Positions 35,716 to 44,982 are shown, counted from the stretch's first letter. The stretch is 58,419 bases of DNA from VGXO01 sp964614695 (GCA_964614695.1 CAZTMB010000005.1:1-58419); one strand, 5' to 3'. Notes: generated by a model not told the origin, from the letters alone. Program-made: numbers and translations.

Positions 35716-36924
35716 ATGCGGCAATGGGTCCTCTTCGACGACGGTGGCGGGCGATTCGGTCCGCTCACGGATCTCCGCTCGATCGTCGAGGTCCGCACCG
35801 GTGCGTGCACGATCCTCGAACGCTTTCGCACGATCCTGGGTGAACCGACCGCGGTTCGGGTGACGCCGAACATGCGATCGCTGGCGGTCGAGCGCGGCTT
35901 GCCGGATTCGATCGGCGACTGTTCCGGGCCGGTCGAACTCTGGAACGCTCGCCTACGCGGGGATCTCTCCGCAAGCGCATCGGCTCCCGCGTTGGGGCAG
36001 GCGTGGTGTACCCGCGACGGCGACCTGGTCGCGGCAACGCTCGAGGCGCCCGCCGCTCAAGCGTTCCTCGAGTCGGGCACGATCGACGATCGAGTGCATC
36101 GACTCGAGCGTGCGGAACTGATGCTCATGTCGCGCCCGTGGCACATCCTCGACGATCTCGACGCCCGGCTGCGGCAGGATCTCTCCACGATCGCGACGGG
36201 CGACGGATGGATCGACGCCTCGTCTCCCGGCGTCGAGCGGGTTGGACCGCATCCGATCCGGGCGCACGCGACCTCGAAGCTTGGTCGCGCCGTGGTGCTC
36301 GATGCGACCGACGGGCCGATCGCGATCGCCGCGGGCGCCTCGATCGGGCACGGCGCGATCCTCGAAGGCCCGGTCTTCGTCGGACCCGGCTGCGTCGTGG
36401 CGCCGCGGACGCACCTCAAGCGTGGCGTGGCGCTCGGACCGGTCTGCAAGGTTGGCGGCGAGATCGGCGCGACGATCTTCCAAGGCCATGCCAACAAGGT
36501 GCATGAGGGGCACCTCGGCGATGCCTGGGTCGGCGAGTGGGCGAACTTCGGCGCCTCGACCGTCAACTCGAATCTGCTCAACACCTACGGCGAGGTCTCG
36601 ATGCGGCTCGCGCCGGACGGCCCCTCGGAGCGAACGGGTCGGACCGCGATGGGCTGCCTCGTGGGCGATCACGTCAAGTTCGCGATCGGCACGCGCATCA
36701 CCACCGGAGCCTCGTTCGGCACCGGGAGCATGGTCGCCGTCGCCGATCCGCCGCGCTGCGTCGGTCGCTTTCGCTGGCTCGTCGATCGGGGGGAGAGCGG
36801 CTATCGCTACGACCGCTTCCTCGAGGTCGCGACGATCGCCGCGGGTCGGCGTGGCACCACCTTCGGACCCGCGTATCTCGCACGGCTCGAGGCCCTGCAC
36901 GCCGGAACGTCGCAGGGCGGCTGA
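35716..36924 (+). CDS. GlmU-like sugar nucleotidyltransferase with left-handed beta-helix
   Basis: A 402-residue protein of the putative sugar-nucleotidyltransferase family also found in Bacteroidetes. The N-terminal MRQWVLFDDGGGRFGPLTDLRS and VEVRTGACTILERFRTIL are typical of the NTP_transf_4 domain. Residues about 190-330 carry hexapeptide repeats forming a left-handed beta helix (IAAGASIGHGAILEG, VGPGCVVAPRTHL). A catalytic loop with conserved His/Asn follows (FQGHANKVHEGHLGDAWVGEW). It probably makes an activated amino sugar for wall or outer-membrane glycan. The canonical GlmU pyrophosphorylase signature G-x-G-T-R-M is absent, so the substrate is uncertain. It is 3 bp upstream of polA. 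Confidence 0.82.
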   Translation: MRQWVLFDDGGGRFGPLTDLRSIVEVRTGACTILERFRTILGEPTAVRVTPNMRSLAVERGLPDSIGDCSGPVELWNARLRGDLSASASAPALGQAWCTRDGDLVAATLEAPAAQAFLESGTIDDRVHRLERAELMLMSRPWHILDDLDARLRQDLSTIATGDGWIDASSPGVERVGPHPIRAHATSKLGRAVVLDATDGPIAIAAGASIGHGAILEGPVFVGPGCVVAPRTHLKRGVALGPVCKVGGEIGATIFQGHANKVHEGHLGDAWVGEWANFGASTVNSNLLNTYGEVSMRLAPDGPSERTGRTAMGCLVGDHVKFAIGTRITTGASFGTGSMVAVADPPRCVGRFRWLVDRGESGYRYDRFLEVATIAAGRRGTTFGPAYLARLEALHAGTSQGG

Positions 36925-36927
36925 GCG

Positions 36928-39777
36928 ATGCCGGAGACCTACTTCCTCATCGACGGCTACGCGGCGTTCCACCGCGCGTATCACGCGATCCGCGGCCCGA
37001 TGCACAGCCCGCTGACCGGGGAGCCGACGAACCTCGTCTACGGCTTCACGGCGATGCTTCTGAAACTGCTCCGCGAGCAGCAGCCGGATCACCTCGTCGT
37101 CGTGATCGACGCGAGCGGCGATCAGGGGACGTTCCGCTCGCAGCTCTACCCCGAGTACAAGGCCCATCGCGATCCGCTGCCGGAGGACTTCAAGCCGCAG
37201 GTGGAGCGATGCCTCGAACTGCTGCGCGATCTCGCGATCCCGATCGTCGCGGTCGAAGGCGTCGAGGCCGACGACGCGATCGCGAGCCTCGTTGGCCGCG
37301 TGCGTCGCGAATCGCCCGAGGTCTCGATCCGGATCGTGAGCCGCGACAAGGACCTCTCGCAGCTGATCGACGAGAAGACGGCGCTCTTCGATCCGCAGAA
37401 GGACGAGTTCGTCGACCTCGAGAAGATCTTCGGCCGCCCCGGGCTCGTGCCGCGCCAGGTCCCCGACGTGCTGGCGCTGATGGGCGATCCGGTCGACAAC
37501 GTGCCGGGAGTGAAGGGCGTCGGCCCCAAGACCGCGGCCGAACTGCTGCTCAAGTACGGCACGCTCGACAACCTTCTCGCGCATGTCGAGGAGATCCCCG
37601 GCAAGCGCGGCGAAGCGATCCGCGAAGCTGTTCAGGCCATTCCCCTGGCGAGGCAACTCGTCGAACTCAAGCGCGATCTCGAGATCGACGTGCCCAAGAC
37701 CTCGTCCCGCGCGGACCTCGCCTCGGCCGATCGCGCGAAGTCGATCGAACTGCTTCGGACGCTCGGTTTCGGCAGGCTTCGCGACGAGTTGGCGAAGCTG
37801 CTCGGGCAGGAGCCCGCGGCCGACCGCGTCGACGCGTCGCCGCCCGGCCGGTCCGCGGCGGCGGGCGACCTCTTTGGCCAGGGCGGGCTCTTCGACGAGT
37901 CGCCGGCGCCCGCCGAGCCGGGCGGCTTCGAAGCACCGTGCGAGATCGTTCGCGACGCGACGGCGCTCGCCGCCCTCGCCGAACGGATGCGGGCCGCGAC
38001 CGCGGCCGGCCGTCCGATCGCGATCGATCTCGAGACGTCCGGGCTCGCGATCCACGGATCCGAACTCTGCGGCGTGGCGATCGGATTCGACGGCGGATCG
38101 GGCTTCTACGTGCCGGTCCGCTCGCCGGAGGCAGAGTCCCACGCCTCCGAGGCGACGGTGCTCGGGGCGCTGCGGGCGCCGCTCGAGGACGAGGCCGCGA
38201 CGATGCTCGGTCACAACCTCAAGTTCGATCTCGCCATGCTTCGACGCGTCGGCGTGATCGCGAAGGGGCGGATCGTCGACACGATGATCGAGAGCCATCT
38301 CGCCGATCCGGGCGACGCGGGCCACGGCTTGAAGGACGTCGCCGAACGACTGCTCGGCGTGCGCCCGCGTCGGATCGGCTCGCTGATCGGCGAAGGCCGC
38401 GTGCAGCGAAGCTTCGCGGAGGTTCCGCTTGCGGACGCGGGGCCGTACGCGGCGCAGGACGTCGTGCTCGCGTGGCGCCTGCACGAGGTGCTCGCGCCTC
38501 GGCTCGAGTCGATGGGCTTGTCGGAACTCTGCCGCGACGTCGAGTTCCCCTTGGTCGGGGTGCTCGCGGCGATGGAGCACGCAGGCATCCGCGTCGATCC
38601 GGAGGAACTCGACCGGCAACGCGAGGTGCTCGAGAAGGAACTGCTGCGGCTGCGACAGGAGATGCTCGAGGCGTCGCCGCAATCCTTCAATCCCGACTCT
38701 CCGAAGCAACTGGCTGCGGTCCTCTTCGGTTCGATCCACGGCGAGCCGCCGGGACTCGGGCTTCGGCCGATCAAGCGCGGGAAGTCCGGGCCGAGCACGG
38801 ACTCCGAGACGCTCGAGCGTCTGGCCGCGGATCCGGAGATCGAGACGCCGCTGCCGCAACTGGTGCTCGAGTATCGGAGCCTCGCGAAGCTGGTCGGGAC
38901 CTACCTCGTCGCGCTCAAGAGCGCGATCGATCCGCGGACGGGACGCATCCACGCCTCGTTCCATCAGGCCGCGACCGCGACCGGGCGACTGAGCTCGTCC
39001 GACCCGAACCTGCAGAACATCCCGATCCGCACCGCAAGGGGGCGCGAGATCCGCAAGGCGTTCAAGGCCGCGGAGGGGCACGTCCTCCTCTCCGCCGACT
39101 ACTCGCAGATCGAACTGCGGATGCTCGCCCACCTCAGCGGCGACGCGGGGCTCGTCGAGGCGTTTCGGGCCGATCGCGACATCCATGTCGCCGTCGCCGC
39201 CGAGGTCTTCGAGGTGTCGCCGGACGCGGTGACGAGCGAAATGCGCAGCGTCGCCAAGATGGTCAACTTCGGCATCGTCTACGGCATCACCGCGGGCGGG
39301 CTCGCGCGACGTCTCGGCCCCGGCACCACCCGTGAACGGGCCACGCAGATCATCGCCACCTACAAGAAGCGCTTCGCCGGCATCGAGACGTTCCTCGATC
39401 GCTGCGTGCAGTCGGCCCGCACCGACGGCTACGTCGCGACGATCCTCGGACGGCGGCGGCCGATTCCGCAGATCGCGTCACGCAATCCCGCCGAGCGTGC
39501 CTTCGGCGAACGGGCGGCGATCAACACGGTGGTGCAAGGCTCGGCCGCGGACCTCATCAAGGTGGCGATGGTGCGGCTTGATCGACGCCTCGCTCACGAG
39601 AGCCCGCAGACGCGGATCCTCCTGCAGATCCACGACGAGTTGGTGCTCGAGACCCCACGGGACCGACTTGCGGAGGCTCGCGGCATCCTGGTGGACACGA
39701 TGGAGCACGCGATGGACCTGGCGGTCCCTCTTCGGGTGGACTCCTCGAGCGCCGAGAACTGGTTCGATGCGGGGTGA
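36928..39777 (+). CDS. polA: DNA polymerase I
   Basis: Repair and Okazaki-fragment polymerase, 949 residues. The 5' nuclease domain covers about residues 1-300 (FLIDGYAAFHRAYHAI, VEGVEADDAIASLV, GVKGVGPKTAAELL). The 3'-5' exonuclease domain is at about 330-515 and has all the metal ligands: IDLETSGLAI, GHNLKFDLAML and the YAAQDVVLAW motif. The polymerase domain is at about 540-949 with motif A LLSADYSQIELRML, O-helix SVAKMVNFGIVYG (Phe at the dNTP-discriminating site) and motif C LLQIHDELVLE. All three activities should therefore be functional. tRNA-Asp follows 97 bp later. Confidence 0.98.
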   Translation: MPETYFLIDGYAAFHRAYHAIRGPMHSPLTGEPTNLVYGFTAMLLKLLREQQPDHLVVVIDASGDQGTFRSQLYPEYKAHRDPLPEDFKPQVERCLELLRDLAIPIVAVEGVEADDAIASLVGRVRRESPEVSIRIVSRDKDLSQLIDEKTALFDPQKDEFVDLEKIFGRPGLVPRQVPDVLALMGDPVDNVPGVKGVGPKTAAELLLKYGTLDNLLAHVEEIPGKRGEAIREAVQAIPLARQLVELKRDLEIDVPKTSSRADLASADRAKSIELLRTLGFGRLRDELAKLLGQEPAADRVDASPPGRSAAAGDLFGQGGLFDESPAPAEPGGFEAPCEIVRDATALAALAERMRAATAAGRPIAIDLETSGLAIHGSELCGVAIGFDGGSGFYVPVRSPEAESHASEATVLGALRAPLEDEAATMLGHNLKFDLAMLRRVGVIAKGRIVDTMIESHLADPGDAGHGLKDVAERLLGVRPRRIGSLIGEGRVQRSFAEVPLADAGPYAAQDVVLAWRLHEVLAPRLESMGLSELCRDVEFPLVGVLAAMEHAGIRVDPEELDRQREVLEKELLRLRQEMLEASPQSFNPDSPKQLAAVLFGSIHGEPPGLGLRPIKRGKSGPSTDSETLERLAADPEIETPLPQLVLEYRSLAKLVGTYLVALKSAIDPRTGRIHASFHQAATATGRLSSSDPNLQNIPIRTARGREIRKAFKAAEGHVLLSADYSQIELRMLAHLSGDAGLVEAFRADRDIHVAVAAEVFEVSPDAVTSEMRSVAKMVNFGIVYGITAGGLARRLGPGTTRERATQIIATYKKRFAGIETFLDRCVQSARTDGYVATILGRRRPIPQIASRNPAERAFGERAAINTVVQGSAADLIKVAMVRLDRRLAHESPQTRILLQIHDELVLETPRDRLAEARGILVDTMEHAMDLAVPLRVDSSSAENWFDAG

Positions 39778-39834
39778 TTCGCCGGTCGGTTCGGAACACC
39801 GAGACGACTGCTTGGCCGAGCCCTTCGGATTCCT

Positions 39835-39861
39835 TGACCGCGGTTTGCCCGCTGCTACATT
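39835..39861 (+). promoter_or_regulatory. Predicted promoter of tRNA-Asp
   Basis: TTGACC (39835-39840) and TACATT (39856-39861) with a 15-bp spacer, ending 13 nt before the tRNA. The spacer is short; shifting the -35 by one base gives 16. Confidence 0.45.
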
Positions 39862-39874
39862 ACCCGGCTCATCA

Positions 39875-39948
39875 GGGGCGGTAGCTCAATTGGTTAGAGT
39901 ACCGGCCTGTCACGCCGGTGGTTGCGGGTTCGAGTCCCGTCCGCCTCG
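39875..39948 (+). tRNA. tRNA-Asp (GTC)
   Basis: 74 nt. Acceptor GGGGCGG (39875-39881) pairs with CCGCCTC (39941-39947) with one G-U pair; the discriminator is G. The anticodon stem CCGGC/GCCGG holds the loop CTGTCAC with anticodon GTC at 39909-39911. The T arm contains TTCGAGT. CCA is not encoded. Confidence 0.98.
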
Positions 39949-39965
39949 CTTCCCTGATCGACTTC

Positions 39966-39993
39966 GGGCCGCCCTCGGGCGGCCTGATCCTTT
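39966..39993 (+). terminator. Terminator after tRNA-Asp
   Basis: A 7-bp stem GGCCGCC/GGCGGCC with a CTCG loop (39967-39984), extendable by one G-U pair. It is followed by a weak T-run (gatccttt). Nothing else is seen up to the next gene at 40175 except a possible TATTCT box near 40085. Confidence 0.6.
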
Positions 39994-40174
39994 GTAGGGG
40001 CCAGTGGAAGTTGGTCGTGGCCGGTGGAACCGCGGAGATCGGTTCGTCGACGCGGCGATCGCGACGTCCGCGTTCGGACGGTCGCGTATTCTGCACCGGT
40101 CGTCGGATCGCGGCGTGGGATGCCGAGCGCGATCCGTTCCGAACCTGGAGCTCGATCTCGGATCCATTCCGCCC

Positions 40175-41878
40175 ATGCCGTATCTCGACGTCCGAACGCA
40201 CCAAGGTCTCCGTCGCATCACCCTCGAGGAGGAGCCGGTCGTCGTCGGGCGGCATCCGGAGTGCGGCATCCACGCGGCCGATGACCGCCTCAGCCGCCGC
40301 CATTGCCAGATCGAGCGGCACGGCGAGGGCTTCCGAGTTCGCGATCTCGGCTCGCGGAACGGCACCCGCCTGAACGGCGTCCGCGTCACCGAGAAGCCGC
40401 TTCGAAGCGGCGACCGCATCGAGGTGGGGGGGCTCGCCATCGAGTTCATCGATCCCGAGCAGCAGGTGCCGACCCGCAAGAGGCAGACGCCCGACTTCGC
40501 GGCGGCCGCGGCCGACGCGGCGCGACGGGCTTACGACAGCGCCACGCTCGACGTCGACCTCAAGGAGCTCGCCGGCGCGGCCAAGACCGACTACGAGCGG
40601 CAGCTCCTGCAGATCATCGAAGGCTCGCTCGATCGCTCCTTCGAGGCGGAGGACATCGGTCTCGTCGACTCGCGGGGCGTGACCGTCCACGCCGCGAGCA
40701 ACTCCGGTGGCGAGACGGAGTCCGCCGAGAGCGTGCGGGTCTTTCGGCTGCTGCTGCTCGCGTGCTTCCGCGCCCGCGCGACCGACATCCACGTCGAGCC
40801 CCGTGGCGACACGTCGGTGGTGCGGCTTCGCGTCGACGGCTACATGCTCACCGCGGTCGAGCTTTCCGCCGCCATCGCCAAGCGCGTCAACGGCATGGTG
40901 AAGATCCTCTGCGAGATCGACACCAGCCAGAAGCCCGCGGTGCAGGACGGGCACTTCTCGGTCACGCTGCCGGGCCGGCGCGTCGACTATCGCGTCAGCT
41001 TCACGCCGGCGGTCCACGGGCAGAAGCTCGTGATCCGAGTGCTCGACGGAAGCAACGCCCCGAACCGCCTCCACGAGCTCGGCCTGCTGCCGTGGATGTA
41101 CGAGAAGCTCCGCCGCATCGCGACCCGCGACGCCGGCATGCTGCTCGCCTGCGGCCCGACCGGCAGCGGCAAGACGACGACGCTCTACTCCTGCCTCCGC
41201 GAGATCGACGTCGAGCAGCGCAACGCGATCACCATCGAGGATCCCGTCGAGTACCAGCTGCCCGGCGCCACGCAGATCCCGATCGATGCGAAGCAGGGGC
41301 ATACCTTCGCGAACATCCTGCGATCGGTGCTGCGGCAGGACCCCGACGTCATCTTCGTCGGCGAGATCCGCGACATCGAGACCGCGAACGTCGCCATGCA
41401 GGCGGCGATGACCGGCCACCTCGTCTACTCGACGGTGCACGCGAAGGACACGATCGGCGCGATCTTCCGCCTGCTCGATCTCGGGGTCGAGCAGTACCTC
41501 GTCGCGAACGCGGTCAACATGATCATCGCCCAGCGGCTCGTGCGAATGCTCTGCGTGGCGTGTCGTCGCGGCGTTCGAGCGACGCCGGCGCAGAGCCTCA
41601 AGATGGGCTCGGCGCTCTCGGGCGTGGCGGACATCTACGTGCCGCAGGGCTGCGGCGAATGCCTGCAGACCGGCTTCATCGGACGTCGCGCGCTCTTCGA
41701 GCTGCTCGAGTTCAACGATCCGCTTCGGGACGCGGTCCTCAAGAACCCGACGATCCAGGGGATCCGCGACATCCTCAGGAACAACCTCTTCACGAGCCTG
41801 CAGGGCTTCGGCTTCCAGCTCGTGGCGCAGGGGCAGACCAGCTACGACGAGGTCGAGCGGGTCGCGGGCACGGAGTGA
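40175..41878 (+). CDS. FHA-domain fused to GspE/PilB-type secretion ATPase
   Basis: A 567-residue cytoplasmic ATPase. Residues 1-95 form a forkhead-associated phosphothreonine-binding domain with the core residues GR (25-26), SRRH (40-43) and NG (62-63). Residues about 115-190 are a short linker region in place of the usual N1 domain. Residues about 190-540 are the type II secretion/type IV pilus ATPase: Asp box ITIEDPVEY (352-360), Walker A GPTGSGKT (327-334), Walker B DVIFVGEIRD (391-400), His box TGHLVYSTVHAKD, and the tetracysteine zinc motif CVAC ... CGEC. It should power assembly or retraction of a pilus-like machine, possibly under Ser/Thr kinase control through the FHA domain. No other secretion gene is adjacent. 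Confidence 0.92.
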   Translation: MPYLDVRTHQGLRRITLEEEPVVVGRHPECGIHAADDRLSRRHCQIERHGEGFRVRDLGSRNGTRLNGVRVTEKPLRSGDRIEVGGLAIEFIDPEQQVPTRKRQTPDFAAAAADAARRAYDSATLDVDLKELAGAAKTDYERQLLQIIEGSLDRSFEAEDIGLVDSRGVTVHAASNSGGETESAESVRVFRLLLLACFRARATDIHVEPRGDTSVVRLRVDGYMLTAVELSAAIAKRVNGMVKILCEIDTSQKPAVQDGHFSVTLPGRRVDYRVSFTPAVHGQKLVIRVLDGSNAPNRLHELGLLPWMYEKLRRIATRDAGMLLACGPTGSGKTTTLYSCLREIDVEQRNAITIEDPVEYQLPGATQIPIDAKQGHTFANILRSVLRQDPDVIFVGEIRDIETANVAMQAAMTGHLVYSTVHAKDTIGAIFRLLDLGVEQYLVANAVNMIIAQRLVRMLCVACRRGVRATPAQSLKMGSALSGVADIYVPQGCGECLQTGFIGRRALFELLEFNDPLRDAVLKNPTIQGIRDILRNNLFTSLQGFGFQLVAQGQTSYDEVERVAGTE

Positions 41879-41894
41879 TGCTGCGAGGGCGGCG

Positions 41895-42428
41895 GTGAAC
41901 GACGCGTCTCCCATCCGAAGCGATCCCTTCGCGCTCCTCGGGCTCGAGCCTCGCTTCGACCTCGACGCGACGTCGATCGATGCGGCGTGGATGCGACGCG
42001 TGCGGGCGGCCCATCCCGACCGCGCCGGCGGCGGCGAGGAGCACTCGGAAGCGGCACGCTCCGCCGCGGCCCTGAACGAGGCGCGGACGATCCTGCGCGA
42101 CCCGCTGCGGCGGGGCGAGTCGTTGCTGTCGCGCCGCGGCGCCGGACCGGCGGATCCGTCGGCGTTGCCGCAGGCGTTCCTGCACGAGATGTTCGAGTGG
42201 CGGGAACGTCTCGAGGAGGCGATCGGTGAAGGCGACGCCGAGGCGCTCGCCGAACTCGCGAGGGAAGCCCACGCCCGACGCGGCGAGACGCTCGAGCGAC
42301 TCGCGACCCTGTTCGCGGAGCCCAAGCACGCCGAGGTGGCCACCGCGATCCGGCTCGAACTCAACGTGCTCCGCTACTTCGATCGCCTTGAAGACGAGCT
42401 GCGGCAGGCGCCGCGGAAGCCGGCGTGA
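41895..42428 (+). CDS. hscB: HscB-like J-domain co-chaperone
   Basis: A 177-residue protein from GTG. Residues about 8-80 are a J-domain with SDPFALLGLEP, the HPD signature (AAHPDRAGG) and LNEARTILRDPLRRGESLL. The C-terminal helical bundle (HEMFEWRERLEEAI ... IRLELNVLRYFDRLEDEL) is the IscU-binding domain of HscB. It would help HscA deliver Fe-S clusters, which fits the Fe-S enzyme IspG and complex II encoded here. No hscA or iscU is in the window. Its TGA overlaps the next start (GTGA, 42425-42428). Confidence 0.88.
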   Translation: MNDASPIRSDPFALLGLEPRFDLDATSIDAAWMRRVRAAHPDRAGGGEEHSEAARSAAALNEARTILRDPLRRGESLLSRRGAGPADPSALPQAFLHEMFEWRERLEEAIGEGDAEALAELAREAHARRGETLERLATLFAEPKHAEVATAIRLELNVLRYFDRLEDELRQAPRKPA

Positions 42429-43735
42429 GCGTCCTCGCCTCGGCATCGCAGCACGCGGCCGCCCATCTTGGCCCAACCGAACTCGCGCTCCTCGCGGCGC
42501 TGGTGCCGCTGCTCGTCGTGAGCGGATTCTTCAGCTCCTCCGAGACCGCGCTCTTCGGCATGAGCGAGAACGAGCGGATGGTCCTGCGTCGAAGCGGCTC
42601 GATCGCCGGCCGCGCGATCGACGCCTTGATGGCCGATCCGCGGATGCTGCTCGTCACGCTGCTTCTCGGCAACACCACGGTCAACACCCTCTACTTCGTG
42701 ACCAGTTCGGTGCTGGTGGTCCGCATGCAGGGCGGCGTCGCGATCGAGGCGGCGACCGCGGCGGGATCGCTGCTCGGCCTCATCGTCTTCGGGGAGATCG
42801 TCCCGAAGCTCGCGGGCGAGACGCGTCGCAGCTTCGTCGCATCGCTCGTGGCGCCGCCGCTCTTCGCGTTGCACCGGCTGATCGGCCCGCTGCGGCGATT
42901 GATCGCGGCAGGGGTCGTCGAGCCGCTCGCCCGTCTCACCGCGCCGCGTGCGGCGCCGCCGCGGCTCTCGGAGGCCGAACTGGCCGCCCTCATCGACATC
43001 TCGGCGCGGCAGGGGGTGCTCGAATCGCACGAGCAGGAACTCCTGCTCGAGGTGGTGCGCCTGCAGCGGCTGCGAGTGCGCGACGTCCAGGTTCCGCGGG
43101 TGCGGATGGCCGCGGTCCCGATCGGCGCCGACGAGCGCACGGTCCGCGAGACGGTGGCGACGGCCCGACTCAGTCGGCTGCCGGTCTATCGAGGCGATCT
43201 CGACCACATCGAGGGGATTCTTCCGGCGAAGCGGTTCCTGCTTGCGGACCCGGCGAAGCGGTCGATCGTGCGGCACCTCGAGCCGGCCACCTTCGTCCCC
43301 GAGATCGCCTCGGTCGAGGCGTTGCTCGTGCGCTTCCGCGAGACCGGCGGCACGCTCGCGATCACGGTCGACGAGTACGGCGGCACTGCGGGCGTCGTCG
43401 CCCTCGAGGACGTCGTCGAGGCGATCGTGGGCGACATCGTCGCGCCCGAGGAGGAACTGCCGCCGCCGCCCAAGCGTCTCGACGCCCTCTCGTGGCGGGT
43501 CTCCGGGGAGATGGGCATCCACGACTGGCAGGACACCTTCGGCGAGGCGGTCGCCTCGCGCGGCGCGGTCACCCTTGGCGGCTACCTGATGGAGCGTCTC
43601 GGCCGCGCCGTGTCGCCGGGCGACGTGGTGCGCCTCGGCAACGTCGAACTCGAGGCCGAGCGGGTCGAGCAGGCGATGGTGCGGACGGTGCTCGTGCGGC
43701 TCGTGCCGCCCGCGCGCGAGGAGAACGCGAAGTGA
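42425..43735 (+). CDS. CNNM/CBS-domain membrane protein with CorC/HlyC tail
   Basis: A 436-residue protein from GTG. Residues about 1-190 are a CNNM (DUF21) transmembrane domain with FFSSSETALFGMSENE and LLLGNTTVNTLYF, typical of this Mg/cation-efflux family. Residues about 215-340 hold a CBS pair (VRDVQVPRVRMAAVPIGAD, AITVDEYGGTAGVVALEDVVEAIVGDI). Residues about 350-430 are the CorC_HlyC transporter-associated domain. It overlaps both neighbours by 4 bp (GTGA), so hscB and the two CNNM genes form one coupled unit. Confidence 0.92.
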   Translation: MSVLASASQHAAAHLGPTELALLAALVPLLVVSGFFSSSETALFGMSENERMVLRRSGSIAGRAIDALMADPRMLLVTLLLGNTTVNTLYFVTSSVLVVRMQGGVAIEAATAAGSLLGLIVFGEIVPKLAGETRRSFVASLVAPPLFALHRLIGPLRRLIAAGVVEPLARLTAPRAAPPRLSEAELAALIDISARQGVLESHEQELLLEVVRLQRLRVRDVQVPRVRMAAVPIGADERTVRETVATARLSRLPVYRGDLDHIEGILPAKRFLLADPAKRSIVRHLEPATFVPEIASVEALLVRFRETGGTLAITVDEYGGTAGVVALEDVVEAIVGDIVAPEEELPPPPKRLDALSWRVSGEMGIHDWQDTFGEAVASRGAVTLGGYLMERLGRAVSPGDVVRLGNVELEAERVEQAMVRTVLVRLVPPAREENAK

Positions 43736-44751
43736 TCGCCTCCTCGCCCGCCGCGGCATTCTCGCTTCCGGACTGGGCCGTCGATCCGGCGCTCGTCGCC
43801 ATGGCGATCGCGGGGCTTTCGGCGAGCGCGGTCTTCTCCGGCCTCGAGATCGGGATCTACACGCTCAATCGCGTGAAGCTGACCGTCGCCGCCGAAGGCG
43901 GTCGTCGCGACGCGATCGCGTTGCGGCGCGAACTCGAGCATCCCGACGGGGTGCTTGCGACGCTGCTCGTCGGCAACAACATCGTCAACTACCTCGGCAC
44001 GCTCGCGATCGCGCTGCTGCTTGATCGCGCGGGGCTGGGCCCTTTCGAGGCCGTGCTCGTCAACACCGCGGTCGTGGTGCCGCTGCTGCTCGTCTTCGGA
44101 GAGATCCTGCCGAAGGACCTCTTCCGCACCTTCACCGATCGCTGGACCTATCGCTTCGCGGGCATGCTGGTCCTGCTGAGAAGGCTGCTGACCGCGATCG
44201 GGCTGCTGCCGCTGCTTCGTCTCGCGGCCGCGGCGGCGACGCGTCTGATCGGCGGGCGCACGGCGCAGGCGGGCTCGGCGGCGCAGCGGATCGGCTGGCT
44301 CTTCCGCGAGGGAGCGAAGGCGGGGGTCCTGAGCGGCGAGCAGATCTCGCTCGTCGACCGGGCGCTCGAGATGCGTCGCCGCACCGTGATCGGCGAGATG
44401 ACGCCATGGAGCCGTGTCGCCACGCTGCGCCACGATGCGTCTCCCTCCGAACGCACCCGCACCGTCCGCGAGCGCCCGTACAGCCGCTTCCCGGTGGTCG
44501 ATGCCCAAGGGCGGGTCCGGGGGATGATCCAGACGCTCGACGCGATCCTCGACGCAGAGACGCCGACCGCCTCGCTGGTGCGTCCGGTCGAGTCGCTGTC
44601 GCCGGACCTTCCGGCCACCGAGGCGATCCGCCTGCTTCGCCAGAAGCGGGCGCGGCTCGCGATCGTGGCTCGCCCCGACGGCAAGCCGCTCGGCGTGGTC
44701 GGACTCAAGGACCTCATCGAGCCTCTGACCGGCGACCTGCGGGCCTGGTGA
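43732..44751 (+). CDS. CNNM/CBS-domain membrane protein without CorC/HlyC tail
   Basis: A 339-residue paralog of the preceding gene, from GTG in a GTGA overlap (43732-43735). The CNNM domain (ASAVFSGLEIGIYTLNRVKL, LLVGNNIVNYLGTLAIALLL, VVPLLLVFGEILPKDLFRTF) and a CBS pair are present. The chain ends after the second CBS (LGVVGLKDLIEPLTGDLRAW), so the C-terminal CorC_HlyC domain is missing. The two paralogs may form a heteromer. Likely cation (Mg) homeostasis by family. Confidence 0.9.
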   Translation: MIASSPAAAFSLPDWAVDPALVAMAIAGLSASAVFSGLEIGIYTLNRVKLTVAAEGGRRDAIALRRELEHPDGVLATLLVGNNIVNYLGTLAIALLLDRAGLGPFEAVLVNTAVVVPLLLVFGEILPKDLFRTFTDRWTYRFAGMLVLLRRLLTAIGLLPLLRLAAAAATRLIGGRTAQAGSAAQRIGWLFREGAKAGVLSGEQISLVDRALEMRRRTVIGEMTPWSRVATLRHDASPSERTRTVRERPYSRFPVVDAQGRVRGMIQTLDAILDAETPTASLVRPVESLSPDLPATEAIRLLRQKRARLAIVARPDGKPLGVVGLKDLIEPLTGDLRAW

Positions 44752-44858
44752 TCGGGGCGACGAGGGCGATCGCGGCGACGGGCTGCCGCGAGTTCAGCGT
44801 CGCCCTGCGATCGGCGAGCGATCTCGATCCGAAGTGGTCGATTCGAGCACGCGTTCGC

Positions 44859-44864
44859 TATACT
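44859..44864 (+). promoter_or_regulatory. Predicted -10 box of tRNA-Ile
   Basis: TATACT 36 nt before the tRNA. No clear -35 is seen. Confidence 0.5.
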
Positions 44865-44900
44865 CCCGACCCTCCTGGACCGATCGGTCTGGAGACCCAC

Positions 44901-44974
44901 GGGCTTGTAGCTCAGCTGGCTAGAGCGCACCCCTGATAAGGGTGAGGTCGAAGGTTCGAGTCCTTTCAGGCCCA
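44901..44974 (+). tRNA. tRNA-Ile (GAT)
   Basis: 74 nt. Acceptor GGGCTTG (44901-44907) pairs with CAGGCCC (44967-44973) with one G-U pair; the discriminator is A. The anticodon stem CACCC/GGGTG has the loop CTGATAA with anticodon GAT at 44935-44937. TTCGAGT is in the T loop. CCA is not encoded. It is not part of an rRNA operon, unlike many tRNA-Ile(GAT) genes. Confidence 0.98.
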
Positions 44975-44982
44975 CTGACGAG

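Noticed and set aside
35953..39186. A 1077-codon minus-strand open frame opposite polA and the GlmU-like gene.
   Set aside because: Two well-conserved plus-strand genes explain the region. The long frame is a GC-bias artefact.
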